The position numbers were made by a program, and so were the translations under genes. Below, one piece after another: positions 16,255 to 23,920 of a stretch of DNA of 27,146 bases. Every line of letters starts with the position of its first letter. Within the stretch, counting starts at the first letter, position 1. The notes beneath the pieces are model-generated. The model was not told where the DNA came from. It did not search any database and saw nothing but the letters and a program-made list of their open reading frames with translations. This DNA comes from Thioalkalivibrio sp. (GTDB taxonomy: Bacteria; Pseudomonadota; Gammaproteobacteria; Ectothiorhodospirales; Ectothiorhodospiraceae), in NCBI GenBank assembly GCA_007136145.1, contig SLHN01000290.1, forward strand, positions 1-27,146. The letters run 5' to 3'.

Positions 16255-16282
16255 ATATGGGGGGTGAACCCGCGATTTCAAG
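16255..16282 (-). promoter_or_regulatory. dnaK: Sigma-32 (RpoH)-type promoter of dnaK
   Basis: On the minus strand CTTGAAA (16276-16282) is followed after 13 nt by CCCCATAT (16255-16262). Both boxes match the E. coli RpoH consensus (CTTGAAA, then CCCCATNT) at every specified base and with acceptable spacing. The -35 box contains the TGA stop codon of grpE. The expected transcript start is about 65-70 nt upstream of the dnaK ATG. Confidence 0.8.
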
Positions 16283-16877
16283 CATCGCCACCGCTGTTCG
16301 CGGCTGCGTTCCGTGAAACGATCACCATGGCCGGGCGCAACACCCGTCCTTGCAGCAGGTACCCCTTCTGCAGTGTCTGCACCACCGTGTTCGGTGGATG
16401 CTCGCTGCTTTCCTGCGTGGTCATCGCCTGGTGCCGCTCCGGGTCGAAGCGCTCGCCCGTCGGCTCCACCGCCTCGATCCCGAATTTCGCGAACGCGTTG
16501 TGGAACGCCTTCAGCGTCAGTTCGGTACCCTCGATGATGCTGCCGGCGTCATTTGTCTTGCGAGCGGCCTCCAGCCCCAGTTCCAGGCTGTCGCAGACAT
16601 TCAGCAACTCGGCGGCGAACTTTTCCATCGCATACTTATGCGCGGACGCCAGCTCGCGCTCGAACCGCCGCCGCTGGTTCTCGAGTTCCGCCTGGGCGCG
16701 CAGGAGTTGCTCGCGGCGCTGCTCGGCGAGCTCTTCAAGCTCAGCCAGACGCGCATGAATATCCCCTCCATTGCCGGCACTGGATTCCGCGCCAGCACCG
16801 GGATTCTCCGGTTCGGCCTCCGGCACGTTTTCCGAGGGGTTTCCCCCATACTCTCCTTCGTCCCGCTGATTGGACAT
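16278..16877 (-). CDS. grpE: Nucleotide exchange factor GrpE
   Basis: Product of 199 aa (E. coli 197). It releases ADP from DnaK. An acidic, disordered N-terminus (residues 1-40) is followed by a long coiled-coil helix (LAELEELAEQRREQLLRAQA), then NVCDSLELGLEAA and the C-terminal beta domain with HQAMTTQESSEHPPNTVVQ and LQKGYLLQGRVLRPAMVIVS. Start ATG 16877 (MSNQRDEG) has AGAGGAG just upstream. The frame continues up to 17033 through the palindrome, but this part is not GrpE-like. It is preceded by a 157-bp palindrome that separates it from hrcA. Confidence 0.97.
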   Translation of the reverse strand: MSNQRDEGEYGGNPSENVPEAEPENPGAGAESSAGNGGDIHARLAELEELAEQRREQLLRAQAELENQRRRFERELASAHKYAMEKFAAELLNVCDSLELGLEAARKTNDAGSIIEGTELTLKAFHNAFAKFGIEAVEPTGERFDPERHQAMTTQESSEHPPNTVVQTLQKGYLLQGRVLRPAMVIVSRNAAANSGGDA

Positions 16878-16904
16878 AAGCTCCTCTTGCTGGTTACGGA
16901 ATAA

Positions 16905-17061
16905 GGCGATTTCTGTCAAAAAAGATACCATCTTGCTGGTCTTTTCGTCCGTCGGCTGCGTTGCCCTCCCGGTTGCATGGAACCACCATGCGCCCGGGAG
17001 GGCGCCTTGCCGACGAACGAAAATCCGGCGCAATCCGGTATCTTTTTTTCCGGCAATCGCC
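16905..17061. repeat. 157-bp near-palindrome between hrcA and grpE (MITE-like candidate)
   Basis: Two 76-bp arms, 16905-16980 and 16986-17061, with a 5-bp centre. They are about three-quarters identical by eye when one is reversed and complemented. Matching blocks are GGCGATT at the ends, AAAAAAGATACC, TTTTCGTYCGTCGGC, CCCTCCCGG and GCATGG at the centre. The 7-bp direct repeat TGGTTAC lies on each side (16891-16897 and 17066-17072), a possible target duplication. On the minus strand the far arm ends GGTATCTTTTTTGACAG: it could act as a terminator hairpin with a U-run and also presents a perfect TTGACA (16914-16919) facing grpE. Confidence 0.75.
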
Positions 17062-17072
17062 TAAGTGGTTAC

Positions 17073-17091
17073 CCGGGCGGAAAACGCCCGG
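17073..17091 (-). terminator. Hairpin just after hrcA
   Basis: CCGGGCG (17073-17079) and CGCCCGG (17085-17091) form a 7-bp GC stem with loop GAAAA, beginning 3 nt after the hrcA stop. No T-run follows directly, so termination is uncertain; the larger palindrome with its T-run follows 12 bp downstream. Confidence 0.4.
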
Positions 17092-17094
17092 CGA

Positions 17095-18150
17095 CTATCG
17101 GGTCTTTGGGGGCTCGTTGCGGGAATTCAAGGCCGCGCCAAGAAGCCGGGCGGTGATATCGACGATCGGGATCACCCGGTCGTAGGACATCCGCGTCGGA
17201 CCGATCACTCCCAGCACGCCGACGATCTCCCCGTCAACGCTGTAAGGGGACGTCACTACCGAACAGTGCTCAAACCACTCCAGCCCCGACTCGCGACCGA
17301 TGAAGATCTGAATCCGGTCGGCGCGAATGCACTGATCCAGAATGGACAGGATTTCGCGCTTCTCGTGAAAGGCCTCGAGCAACTGCCGGAGCCGATGGAT
17401 ATCGGCCAGCTCGTCGTACTCCAGTAGCTGCGTCTCGCCCGCAACCAGCACATCGTCGGGATCATCCTCGCCGACGGCGCGTTCTCCCAAATCGATGGCC
17501 GCAAGCATCATCGCGTCCAGATCGCGGCGTACCGAGCGCATCTCCGCAAGCAGCTGGCCCCGAACCATGTGCAGGCTCTGACCGGCCAGATGGGCATTCA
17601 GGTAGTTGGCCATGTTCTGCAATTCGGCTGGTGCATAATCGCGTTCCAGCTCCAACACCCGGTTCTGCACTTCCTTCCCATCGATCACGAGAATCGCCAG
17701 TACCCGCCGATCACCCAGCCGCAGAAACTCGATCTGCGTCAAAGCCACCTGCCGGTTGCGCGGCAGCCGCACCATTCCCGCCAGGCGCGTCACGCTGGAA
17801 AGTACGCTACCGGCGGTATCAAGCAGATCCTGGGTCGTGGCGCCGGGGTTGAACCGCGCCTCGATGGCGTCGATCTGTTCCCGATTCGGCGCGCGGATCT
17901 CGAGCAACGCATCGACGAACAGACGATAGCCCGCCGCGGTTGGAATACGCCCCGCCGACGTATGCGGCGAGTGCACCAGCCCCAGTTCCTCGAGATCCGC
18001 CATCACATTGCGGATGGTTGCGGGGCTGACATTCAGGCCACTGGTCCGCGCCAGCGTCCGCGAGCCGACCGGCTGTCCATCCTGGATGTAGCTTTCGATC
18101 AGCGTCCGAAGCAGTGTGCGCGCCCGGGCATCGAGTGCGTTTTCCAGCAT
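17095..18150 (-). CDS. hrcA: Heat-inducible transcription repressor HrcA
   Basis: Product of 351 aa (family 340-350). It represses heat-shock operons by binding the CIRCE operator and depends on GroEL for activity. The N-terminal winged helix is clear: RTLLRTLIESYIQDGQPVGS, then SRTLARTSGLNVSPATIRNV and LVHSPHTSAGRIPTAAGYR, typical HrcA text. The C-terminus holds YSVDGEIVGVLGVIGPTRM and YDRVIPIVDITARLLG. It is first in the hrcA-grpE-dnaK-dnaJ order, as in Xanthomonas and other HrcA-bearing gammaproteobacteria (E. coli lacks hrcA). A CIRCE-like site lies 14 bp upstream of its start, implying autoregulation. Confidence 0.98.
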   Translation of the reverse strand: MLENALDARARTLLRTLIESYIQDGQPVGSRTLARTSGLNVSPATIRNVMADLEELGLVHSPHTSAGRIPTAAGYRLFVDALLEIRAPNREQIDAIEARFNPGATTQDLLDTAGSVLSSVTRLAGMVRLPRNRQVALTQIEFLRLGDRRVLAILVIDGKEVQNRVLELERDYAPAELQNMANYLNAHLAGQSLHMVRGQLLAEMRSVRRDLDAMMLAAIDLGERAVGEDDPDDVLVAGETQLLEYDELADIHRLRQLLEAFHEKREILSILDQCIRADRIQIFIGRESGLEWFEHCSVVTSPYSVDGEIVGVLGVIGPTRMSYDRVIPIVDITARLLGAALNSRNEPPKTR

Positions 18151-18164
18151 ACCTTTGCCTCTTG

Positions 18165-18191
18165 TCAGCGCTTTTTGTTATCGAGTGCCAA
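18165..18191 (-). promoter_or_regulatory. CIRCE-like operator upstream of hrcA
   Basis: On the minus strand TTGGCACTC, 9 nt, then AAGCGCTGA. The 9-N9-9 layout equals the CIRCE consensus TTAGCACTC-N9-GAGTGCTAA. The left half matches 8 of 9 and the right half 6 of 9. It lies between the candidate -10 and the hrcA ATG, where HrcA would block transcription. Confidence 0.6.
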
Positions 18192-18194
18192 TTC

Positions 18195-18222
18195 AGTCTA
18201 TGCGAAGCCGGGGGGCAGTCAA
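18195..18222 (-). promoter_or_regulatory. hrcA: Sigma-70-type promoter of hrcA
   Basis: TTGACT (18217-18222) and TAGACT (18195-18200) on the minus strand, 16 nt apart. The CIRCE-like site begins 3 nt downstream of the -10. Confidence 0.6.
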
Positions 18223-18312
18223 GACCAACCCTATCCGGACCATCGACGCAGCCCCCGCCTGAGCTGGAACGAGACGGATGCGCAAGGCCGCGGTTTACCC
18301 GATAATGCAACA

Positions 18313-19191
18313 ATGCAACCAAGCTTCAGTACCATCGGGCTCGTCGGCAAGTCGGCCGACTCCCGCACCGCACCCCTGGTCGCGACCCTGCTTGATGTGC
18401 TGCATCAGCGCGGCGCCAGGGTATTGCTCGAGACCGGTATCGGACAATACGAACACCCAAGCGGCTGCGACGTAGCGCCTTTGGAACAATTGGCCGCGGA
18501 GTCGGACCTCGTCGTCGTCATCGGCGGCGACGGTACCCTGTTGGCCACCGCGCGCGCAACGGCGACACAGAATACGCCAATGCTGGGGATCAATCTCGGT
18601 CGGCTGGGGTTCCTGGTCGATGTACTCCCCGACCGGGCGGCGGCGGAACTCAATGCCGTGCTCGATGGAGCCTACGAACTGGAACCGCGGGCGATGCTCG
18701 AGACGACGCTGCTGCGCGACGGCGCCCCGATTCATCGCGGGCTGGCGCTGAACGATGCGGTGCTGCGCGTGCAGAGCATGGTGCGCGTGATCGAATTCGA
18801 TACCTTCATCGATGGTCTGGACGTCGGACGGCTGCGCGCCGATGGCCTGATCATCGCGACGCCCACCGGCTCAACCGCCTACTCGCTTTCCGCCGGAGGT
18901 CCCATCCTCACCCCCAACCTGGAAGCGATGATCATCGTCCCCATCTGCCCGCACAGCCTGAACCACCGCCCACTGGTGGTCAGCGGCGACTCGGTGATCG
19001 AGGTCAAGCTGAGCAGCGGCAGTCGCTCGCCGGCGCACGTCGCCCTCGACGGCCAGGACAACCTGGACTTTGCCCCCGGCGATGTCCTTCGGGTACAGCG
19101 CCGGCCGGAACCCATGAAGCTGGTGCACCCGCGCAACCACCATTTCCTGCGCATGCTGCGGTCCAAGCTGCGCTGGGGCGAGCATCCCTGA
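18313..19191 (+). CDS. nadK: NAD kinase
   Basis: Product of 292 aa, the same length as E. coli NadK. It phosphorylates NAD to NADP using ATP in the cytosol. Motifs: GGDG at 71-74 in VVVIGGDGTLLATAR (catalytic Asp73), GINLGRLGFLVD, the NE/D-type LNDAVL, and the glycine-rich IIATPTGSTAYSLSAGGPIL. ATG 18313 aligns with the E. coli start. No Shine-Dalgarno precedes it, and GATAAT ends 6 nt upstream, so a leaderless transcript is possible. It is divergent from hrcA, and recN follows 26 bp downstream, as in many gammaproteobacteria. Confidence 0.98.
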   Translation: MQPSFSTIGLVGKSADSRTAPLVATLLDVLHQRGARVLLETGIGQYEHPSGCDVAPLEQLAAESDLVVVIGGDGTLLATARATATQNTPMLGINLGRLGFLVDVLPDRAAAELNAVLDGAYELEPRAMLETTLLRDGAPIHRGLALNDAVLRVQSMVRVIEFDTFIDGLDVGRLRADGLIIATPTGSTAYSLSAGGPILTPNLEAMIIVPICPHSLNHRPLVVSGDSVIEVKLSSGSRSPAHVALDGQDNLDFAPGDVLRVQRRPEPMKLVHPRNHHFLRMLRSKLRWGEHP

Positions 19192-19217
19192 AACCGGGCT
19201 CCGGGGGCACGTCAACA

Positions 19218-20918
19218 ATGCTGCGGCACATCACGGTTCGGGACTTCGCAATCATCGACAACCTCGAGGTCGACCTGGGTCCTGGCATGACCGCGTTGAC
19301 CGGGGAGACCGGGGCCGGCAAGTCGATCCTGATTGACGTGATCGGACTGCTGCTGGGCGACCGCGCCGACATCGGCGGCGTTCGCGACGGTAGCGCCCAG
19401 GCCGATCTCAGCGCCGATTTCGAGCTGCGGCCGGACCATCCCGCGTCGGACTGGCTGCGGGAACAGGCGCTGACGGATCCGGCGGACGGCGGCGATGGAA
19501 GCAGCGTACTGCTGCGCCGCGTGATCACCGCGCATGGCAAGAGTCGCGCCTGGGTCAACGGTAGCCCGGTGACGATGGCGCAACTGAAGACACTCGGGCA
19601 ATGGCTGGTCGATATTCATGGTCAGCACGCGCACCAGCAGTTCCTGCAGCGGCATGCCCAGCGCGCGCTCCTCGATGGCTTCGTCGACGCCGGCCTGCTC
19701 GACCGCGTGGCCGCGGCTTATCGCGCGGTGCAAACGGCGGAGCAAAGGCTCGAGGCCGCGCGCGCCCGCTTGTCCAACGCCGAGGATCGGATCGACCTGC
19801 TGCGCTTCCAGACCACGGAGATCACGGAACTGGCGCCGAACACCGGTGAATATGCGGAGATCGCCGCGGAACAGACGCTGCTTGCCCACGCCTCCGAGGT
19901 TCTGACGGCTCTGCAGGCGGCGCACGAGACAATCGATGCGGATGCCGGTCTCGACCAGGGCTTCGGGCAAGTTCTTGCGGGACTGCACGAGGCCACACGC
20001 CACGATCAGCGCATTGCCCCGATCGTGGAATTACTCGAGTCTGCCCGCATCCAGACACAGGAGGCCGGCGACCAATTGCGCCGGCTGGCCGATGATATCG
20101 AGATCAACCCACGGCGCCTGGAGGAGGTCGACCGCCGAATCGGTCTGTACCTGCGCCTCGCACGCAAGCACCGCATCGAACCGGATGAACTGGTGGACTT
20201 GCTGGCGACGATGGAGACCGAGCTCGCGGAACTCGAAGCCGGAGACGCGGCCCTGGGCAACCTGGAGCAGGAGGTCGCCGAGGCGCGTTCCGCGTACGAC
20301 TCCGCGGCCAGTGTCCTCACGGATGCCCGACGCAAGGCGGCGAAAAAACTGGACGCGGCGATTACCGGCGCGTTGCAGGAACTGGGAATGGCCGGCGGCA
20401 AGTTCCGGGTCGACCTGCAGACCCTCCCGGACGACGTCGCGCCGCACGGGCGCGACCGCATCGAGTTCATGGTTGCCGCCAACCCCGGTAGCGCGTCCCA
20501 ACCGTTGGCGCGGGTCGCATCGGGCGGGGAACTATCACGAATCGGCCTCGCGCTCCAGGTGCTCGCGAGCGCGGAACAGTCGGTGGATACCCTGATCTTC
20601 GATGAGGTCGACAGCGGAATCAGCGGTGCGGTGGCGGAAGTGGTCGGACGCAAGCTGCGCGCCCTCGGTGACCGCTACCAGGTGCTCTGCGTGACGCATC
20701 TGCCCCAGGTCGCGGCGCAGGCCCATCAGCAGCTTCAGGTCACCAAACTGCGTTCACGCAATCAGACACGCACCACGATCACGGCACTGGACCCACCCGC
20801 CCGCGTGGAAGCGCTCGCGCGGCTGCTCGGGGGAGCGACTCTGACTGAACGCAGCCTCGCGCACGCCCGGGAAATGCTGGAGTCGACGTCCAATACCATG
20901 TCCCCAGAAAACCCCTGA
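19218..20918 (+). CDS. recN: DNA repair protein RecN
   Basis: Product of 566 aa (E. coli 553). An SMC-like ATPase that holds and protects broken DNA during recombinational repair. Walker A is GETGAGKS at 29-36. The central region is coiled coil (from about residue 160, VQTAEQRLEAARARLSNAED, through 370). The ABC signature is ASGGELSRIGLALQV and Walker B is DTLIFDEVDSGISG, ending with VTHLPQVAAQAHQ. It starts 26 bp after nadK, so it is probably co-transcribed. I see no convincing LexA box in the short gap, so SOS control, if any, would act further upstream. Confidence 0.98.
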   Translation: MLRHITVRDFAIIDNLEVDLGPGMTALTGETGAGKSILIDVIGLLLGDRADIGGVRDGSAQADLSADFELRPDHPASDWLREQALTDPADGGDGSSVLLRRVITAHGKSRAWVNGSPVTMAQLKTLGQWLVDIHGQHAHQQFLQRHAQRALLDGFVDAGLLDRVAAAYRAVQTAEQRLEAARARLSNAEDRIDLLRFQTTEITELAPNTGEYAEIAAEQTLLAHASEVLTALQAAHETIDADAGLDQGFGQVLAGLHEATRHDQRIAPIVELLESARIQTQEAGDQLRRLADDIEINPRRLEEVDRRIGLYLRLARKHRIEPDELVDLLATMETELAELEAGDAALGNLEQEVAEARSAYDSAASVLTDARRKAAKKLDAAITGALQELGMAGGKFRVDLQTLPDDVAPHGRDRIEFMVAANPGSASQPLARVASGGELSRIGLALQVLASAEQSVDTLIFDEVDSGISGAVAEVVGRKLRALGDRYQVLCVTHLPQVAAQAHQQLQVTKLRSRNQTRTTITALDPPARVEALARLLGGATLTERSLAHAREMLESTSNTMSPENP

Positions 20919-20929
20919 ACACACAGACC

Positions 20930-21037
20930 GCAGGGTGCCAATGAGCGCAGCGAATTGCGCCGCTCGAGGCCCTACAGCCTGAGGGCCGGGGCCGGCATGG
21001 TCACGGTGCGGTTCGGCTTCGCCTCACGGCACCCTAC
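20930..21037 (+). repeat. GTAGGGTG-family intergenic repeat, copy H
   Basis: A 108-bp copy: GCAGGGTG (one change) to CACCCTAC, with both conserved halves intact. It fills most of the gap between the convergent recN and fabI genes. Confidence 0.93.
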
Positions 21038-21049
21038 AGGGCGCATGTG

Positions 21050-21847
21050 CTATTCCAGCCCGGCCTCGGCGGGGCCCAGGCCGAGAATATTGAAACCGGA
21101 GTCGACATACATCACTTCACCGGTAATACCCGCGGCCAGATCCGAGCACAGGAACGCACCGGCATTGCCGACCTGCTCGATGGTCACGTTGCGGCGCAAC
21201 GGCGCGTTCTTTTCGACGTGATCGAGAATACGGCGGAAATCGCCGATTCCCGCCGCCGCCAGGGTGCGTATCGGGCCAGCCGAAACCGCGTTCACACGCG
21301 TGGACTCCGGCCCCATCGTGTACGCGAGATAGCGGACGTTGGCTTCCAGGCTCGCCTTCGCCAGCCCCATCACGTTGTAGCTCGGCATCGCGCGCATCGC
21401 GCCCAGATAGCTCAGGGTAAGGATCGAGGCATTTCGGTCCTTCATCATGCCGCGCCCGGCTTTTGCCAGCGCCGCCAAACTGTACGAACTCACGTCGTGG
21501 GCCATCCGGAAACCATCGCGGGTGATGTTGTCGAGGAAATCCCCCTCGAGCTGTTCCTTGGGCGCGAATGCAACCGAATGCACCAGAATATCGAGACCGT
21601 CCCAGTAATCGTCCAGCCGCTCGAAAACCTGTTCGATCTCCTGATCGCTCTCGACATTGCAGGGAACCAGAATGTCGGAATCGAACGCGGATACCAGCTT
21701 CTCCACCCGCTCGCGCAAACGTTCGTTCTGGTAAGTGAACGCCAGTTCCGCACCCTCGCGCCGCATGGCCTCGGCTATGCCGTAGGCGATGGAACGATTG
21801 CTCGCGACACCAACGACCAGCGCGCGCTTACCCTTCAAAAACCCCAT
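21050..21847 (-). CDS. fabI: Enoyl-[acyl-carrier-protein] reductase (NADH)
   Basis: Product of 265 aa (E. coli 262). It catalyses the last reduction step of type II fatty acid elongation. A short-chain dehydrogenase fold with the FabI-type nucleotide site GVASNRSIAYG (13-23) and the active-site Tyr-x6-Lys pair Tyr157/Lys164 in SYNVMGLAKASLEANVRY; Tyr147 (LTLSYLGA) matches the second conserved tyrosine. ISAGPIRTLAAAGI-like text appears as VSAGPIRTLAAAGIGDFR. Strong AGGAGG ribosome site before ATG 21847. It is divergent from the ABC transporter operon, so the two share a 207-bp control region. Confidence 0.98.
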   Translation of the reverse strand: MGFLKGKRALVVGVASNRSIAYGIAEAMRREGAELAFTYQNERLRERVEKLVSAFDSDILVPCNVESDQEIEQVFERLDDYWDGLDILVHSVAFAPKEQLEGDFLDNITRDGFRMAHDVSSYSLAALAKAGRGMMKDRNASILTLSYLGAMRAMPSYNVMGLAKASLEANVRYLAYTMGPESTRVNAVSAGPIRTLAAAGIGDFRRILDHVEKNAPLRRNVTIEQVGNAGAFLCSDLAAGITGEVMYVDSGFNILGLGPAEAGLE

Positions 21848-22054
21848 TGCGTCCTCCTCGAGTTGCTATCGGTATTCCTACCCGGCCACGATCGCCGTCC
21901 ACCCTTGCAGGCTGATCCCCTGTCGCTTCAAGATTGCACACGGAACGGGAACGCCAGCGGCCGAGTGCGATCATACCCATGTGACCGCCGTGCGACCACC
22001 GATCCGGCACGACCAGCGGCTTTTGTGCATTATTGAGTGAAACCGGAGAATTCT

Positions 22055-23908
22055 GTGAGTCGTCATCTCGGATGGATCGTCAGCCTGATCGTGTTGGGCG
22101 TCCTGCTCCTGCTGGTCATGGTGCAGGTCGACCGGCAGTGGGATCGCCTCACCGGCATGGAAAACCTGATGCGCGAGCAGGCGCAGGACCTCCGGACCCT
22201 GCGGACCACGCTGCAACGGCTTCAGGGTGAACTAGCCGCCGGCGATTTCGCGCTCGGGCACGGCGATCGGCCAGCCGAAGTGTTTCCGGCGGCGTTCGAG
22301 CGCGCCCGCCAGGCAACCGAACAAGCGGACCATGCCCAGGGCGACTGGCTGGTGCGCGCGTTCCCCACCGGACTGGCGACGCTGACGCCGTTCGTCTCCA
22401 GCGATGCCTACGCGTCCGAGGTACAGAGCTACGTGCTCGAATCGTTGCTGCAGCGGAATCCGGACACGCTGGAATGGCAGGGCATGCTCGCGCGGTCCTG
22501 GGAGTTCTCCGACGACGGCATGACGCTGACCTTCAGCATGTGGCCCGGCCTGCGTTTCTCCGACGGCGAGCCGCTGACCGCTCACGACGTCGCGTTCACT
22601 TTCCGGTTCGTGATGGATGAACGTATCGCCGCGCCGCGCAGCCGTGCATACCTGGAAAAGCTCGAGAGCGTCGAGGCCCTCGACGACGTTACCGTCGTCT
22701 TCACCTTTGCCGAACCCTACTTCAATGCCCTGCAACTGGCTGGCGGCCTGGATGTGCTGCCTGAGCACTTCTACAGCCGGTATCTGGATGAGCCCGAAAC
22801 GTTCAACCAGTCACGCGGGATCCTGCTCGGGTCCGGCCCCTACCGGCTGGCGAATCCGCTGACCTGGACCCCGGATTCCGGTCGCGTCGAACTGGAACGC
22901 AATCCGCGTTACTGGGGTCCGGTGGATCCGTCCTTCGACCGGCTGGTATGGCGCGTGATCCAGAACGACAGCGCCCGGCTGACCACCTTCCGCAACGGCG
23001 AGATCGACGTTTACGGCGCACGCCCCCGGGAATTCGCGAACCTGCGTGACGACGCGGCGTTGCGCGAGCGCGCGGACGCCTTTGAATACATGAGCCCCAC
23101 CGCGGGCTACGCCTATGTGGCCTGGAATCAGGAGCGGAATGGCAAGCCGACCCGTTTCGCCGATCGCCGCGTGCGCCTGGCAATGAGCCACCTGACTGAT
23201 GTTCAGCGGGTCATCGACGAAGTGATGCTCGGCTACGCCGAACCGGCGGTCAGCCCGTTCAGTCCACGCAGTCAGCAGCACAACCCGGAGCACACCCCGA
23301 TTCCCTACGACGTGCAGCGTGCGCAGGAACTGCTGGCCGAGGCCGGCTACAGGGAACGCAACCGCGACGGCATTCTGATCAATGAAGCCGGCGAGCCGTT
23401 CAGCTTCGACCTGGTGTTCTTCCAGGACAACGAAGACACCCGGCGCATGGTGCTGTTCCTGCGTGACATCTATGCCCGCGCCGGCATCCAACTGCTCCCC
23501 CGCCCCACCGAATGGTCGGTGATGCTCGACCTGCTGAACCGCAAGGACTTCGACGCGATCACGCTGGCCTGGACCAGCGGTGTGGAGACCGACATCTTCC
23601 AGATGTTCCATTCCACACAGACCGTCGCCGGCGGCGACAACTTCATCAACTACCGAAATCCCGAACTCGATCGTGCGATCGAGGCGGCACGCGCCGAAGT
23701 GGACGAAGAGGTCCGGATGGCACTCTGGCGCGAAGCCGAGCGTATCCTCTACGAGGACCAGCCCTACACTTTCCTGATGCGGCGCCAGACACTCGCCTTC
23801 ATCGACCGGCGGATCCGCAACCTGCAACAGACCCAACTGGGGCTGAACCTTTCAGCGATCCCGATCGAGATTTACGTGCCGGCGGAAAGCCAGCGGCATG
23901 GCCGCTGA
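22055..23908 (+). CDS. Membrane-anchored peptide-type ABC substrate-binding protein (SBP family 5)
   Basis: Product of 617 aa from GTG 22055, chosen because GGAG lies 6 nt upstream; a GTG at 22037 is in frame but has no ribosome site. Residues about 5-22 form one membrane segment (GWIVSLIVLGVLLLLVMVQV) without a clear signal-peptidase or lipobox cysteine. A heptad-rich coiled coil follows (about 25-58: ENLMREQAQDLRTLRTTLQR). The rest is SBP_bac_5: SYVLESLLQRNPDTLEWQG, the hallmark LRFSDGEPLTAHDVAFTFRF, and GSGPYRLANPLTW. Usual members are about 500-550 aa with a cleaved signal or lipid anchor. It is the first gene of the operon; a permease follows 12 bp later. Probably binds peptides or related solutes; the ligand is unknown. 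Confidence 0.88.
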   Translation: MSRHLGWIVSLIVLGVLLLLVMVQVDRQWDRLTGMENLMREQAQDLRTLRTTLQRLQGELAAGDFALGHGDRPAEVFPAAFERARQATEQADHAQGDWLVRAFPTGLATLTPFVSSDAYASEVQSYVLESLLQRNPDTLEWQGMLARSWEFSDDGMTLTFSMWPGLRFSDGEPLTAHDVAFTFRFVMDERIAAPRSRAYLEKLESVEALDDVTVVFTFAEPYFNALQLAGGLDVLPEHFYSRYLDEPETFNQSRGILLGSGPYRLANPLTWTPDSGRVELERNPRYWGPVDPSFDRLVWRVIQNDSARLTTFRNGEIDVYGARPREFANLRDDAALRERADAFEYMSPTAGYAYVAWNQERNGKPTRFADRRVRLAMSHLTDVQRVIDEVMLGYAEPAVSPFSPRSQQHNPEHTPIPYDVQRAQELLAEAGYRERNRDGILINEAGEPFSFDLVFFQDNEDTRRMVLFLRDIYARAGIQLLPRPTEWSVMLDLLNRKDFDAITLAWTSGVETDIFQMFHSTQTVAGGDNFINYRNPELDRAIEAARAEVDEEVRMALWREAERILYEDQPYTFLMRRQTLAFIDRRIRNLQQTQLGLNLSAIPIEIYVPAESQRHGR

Positions 23909-23920
23909 CGCAGCACCACG

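Noticed and set aside
14549..16267. 572-codon open frame on the plus strand opposite dnaK
   Set aside because: It is fully antisense to a clear dnaK; the residues are His/Val/Leu-rich as expected from a GC-rich shadow frame, with no recognisable domain or ribosome site.
16878..16931. Alternative grpE start at an ATG inside the palindrome (16931)
   Set aside because: The MSNQRDEG start at 16877 has a much stronger AGAGGAG site, and the extra residues do not look like GrpE.
19192..19217. LexA/SOS box upstream of recN
   Set aside because: The 26-bp gap contains no CTG-N10-CAG pattern.
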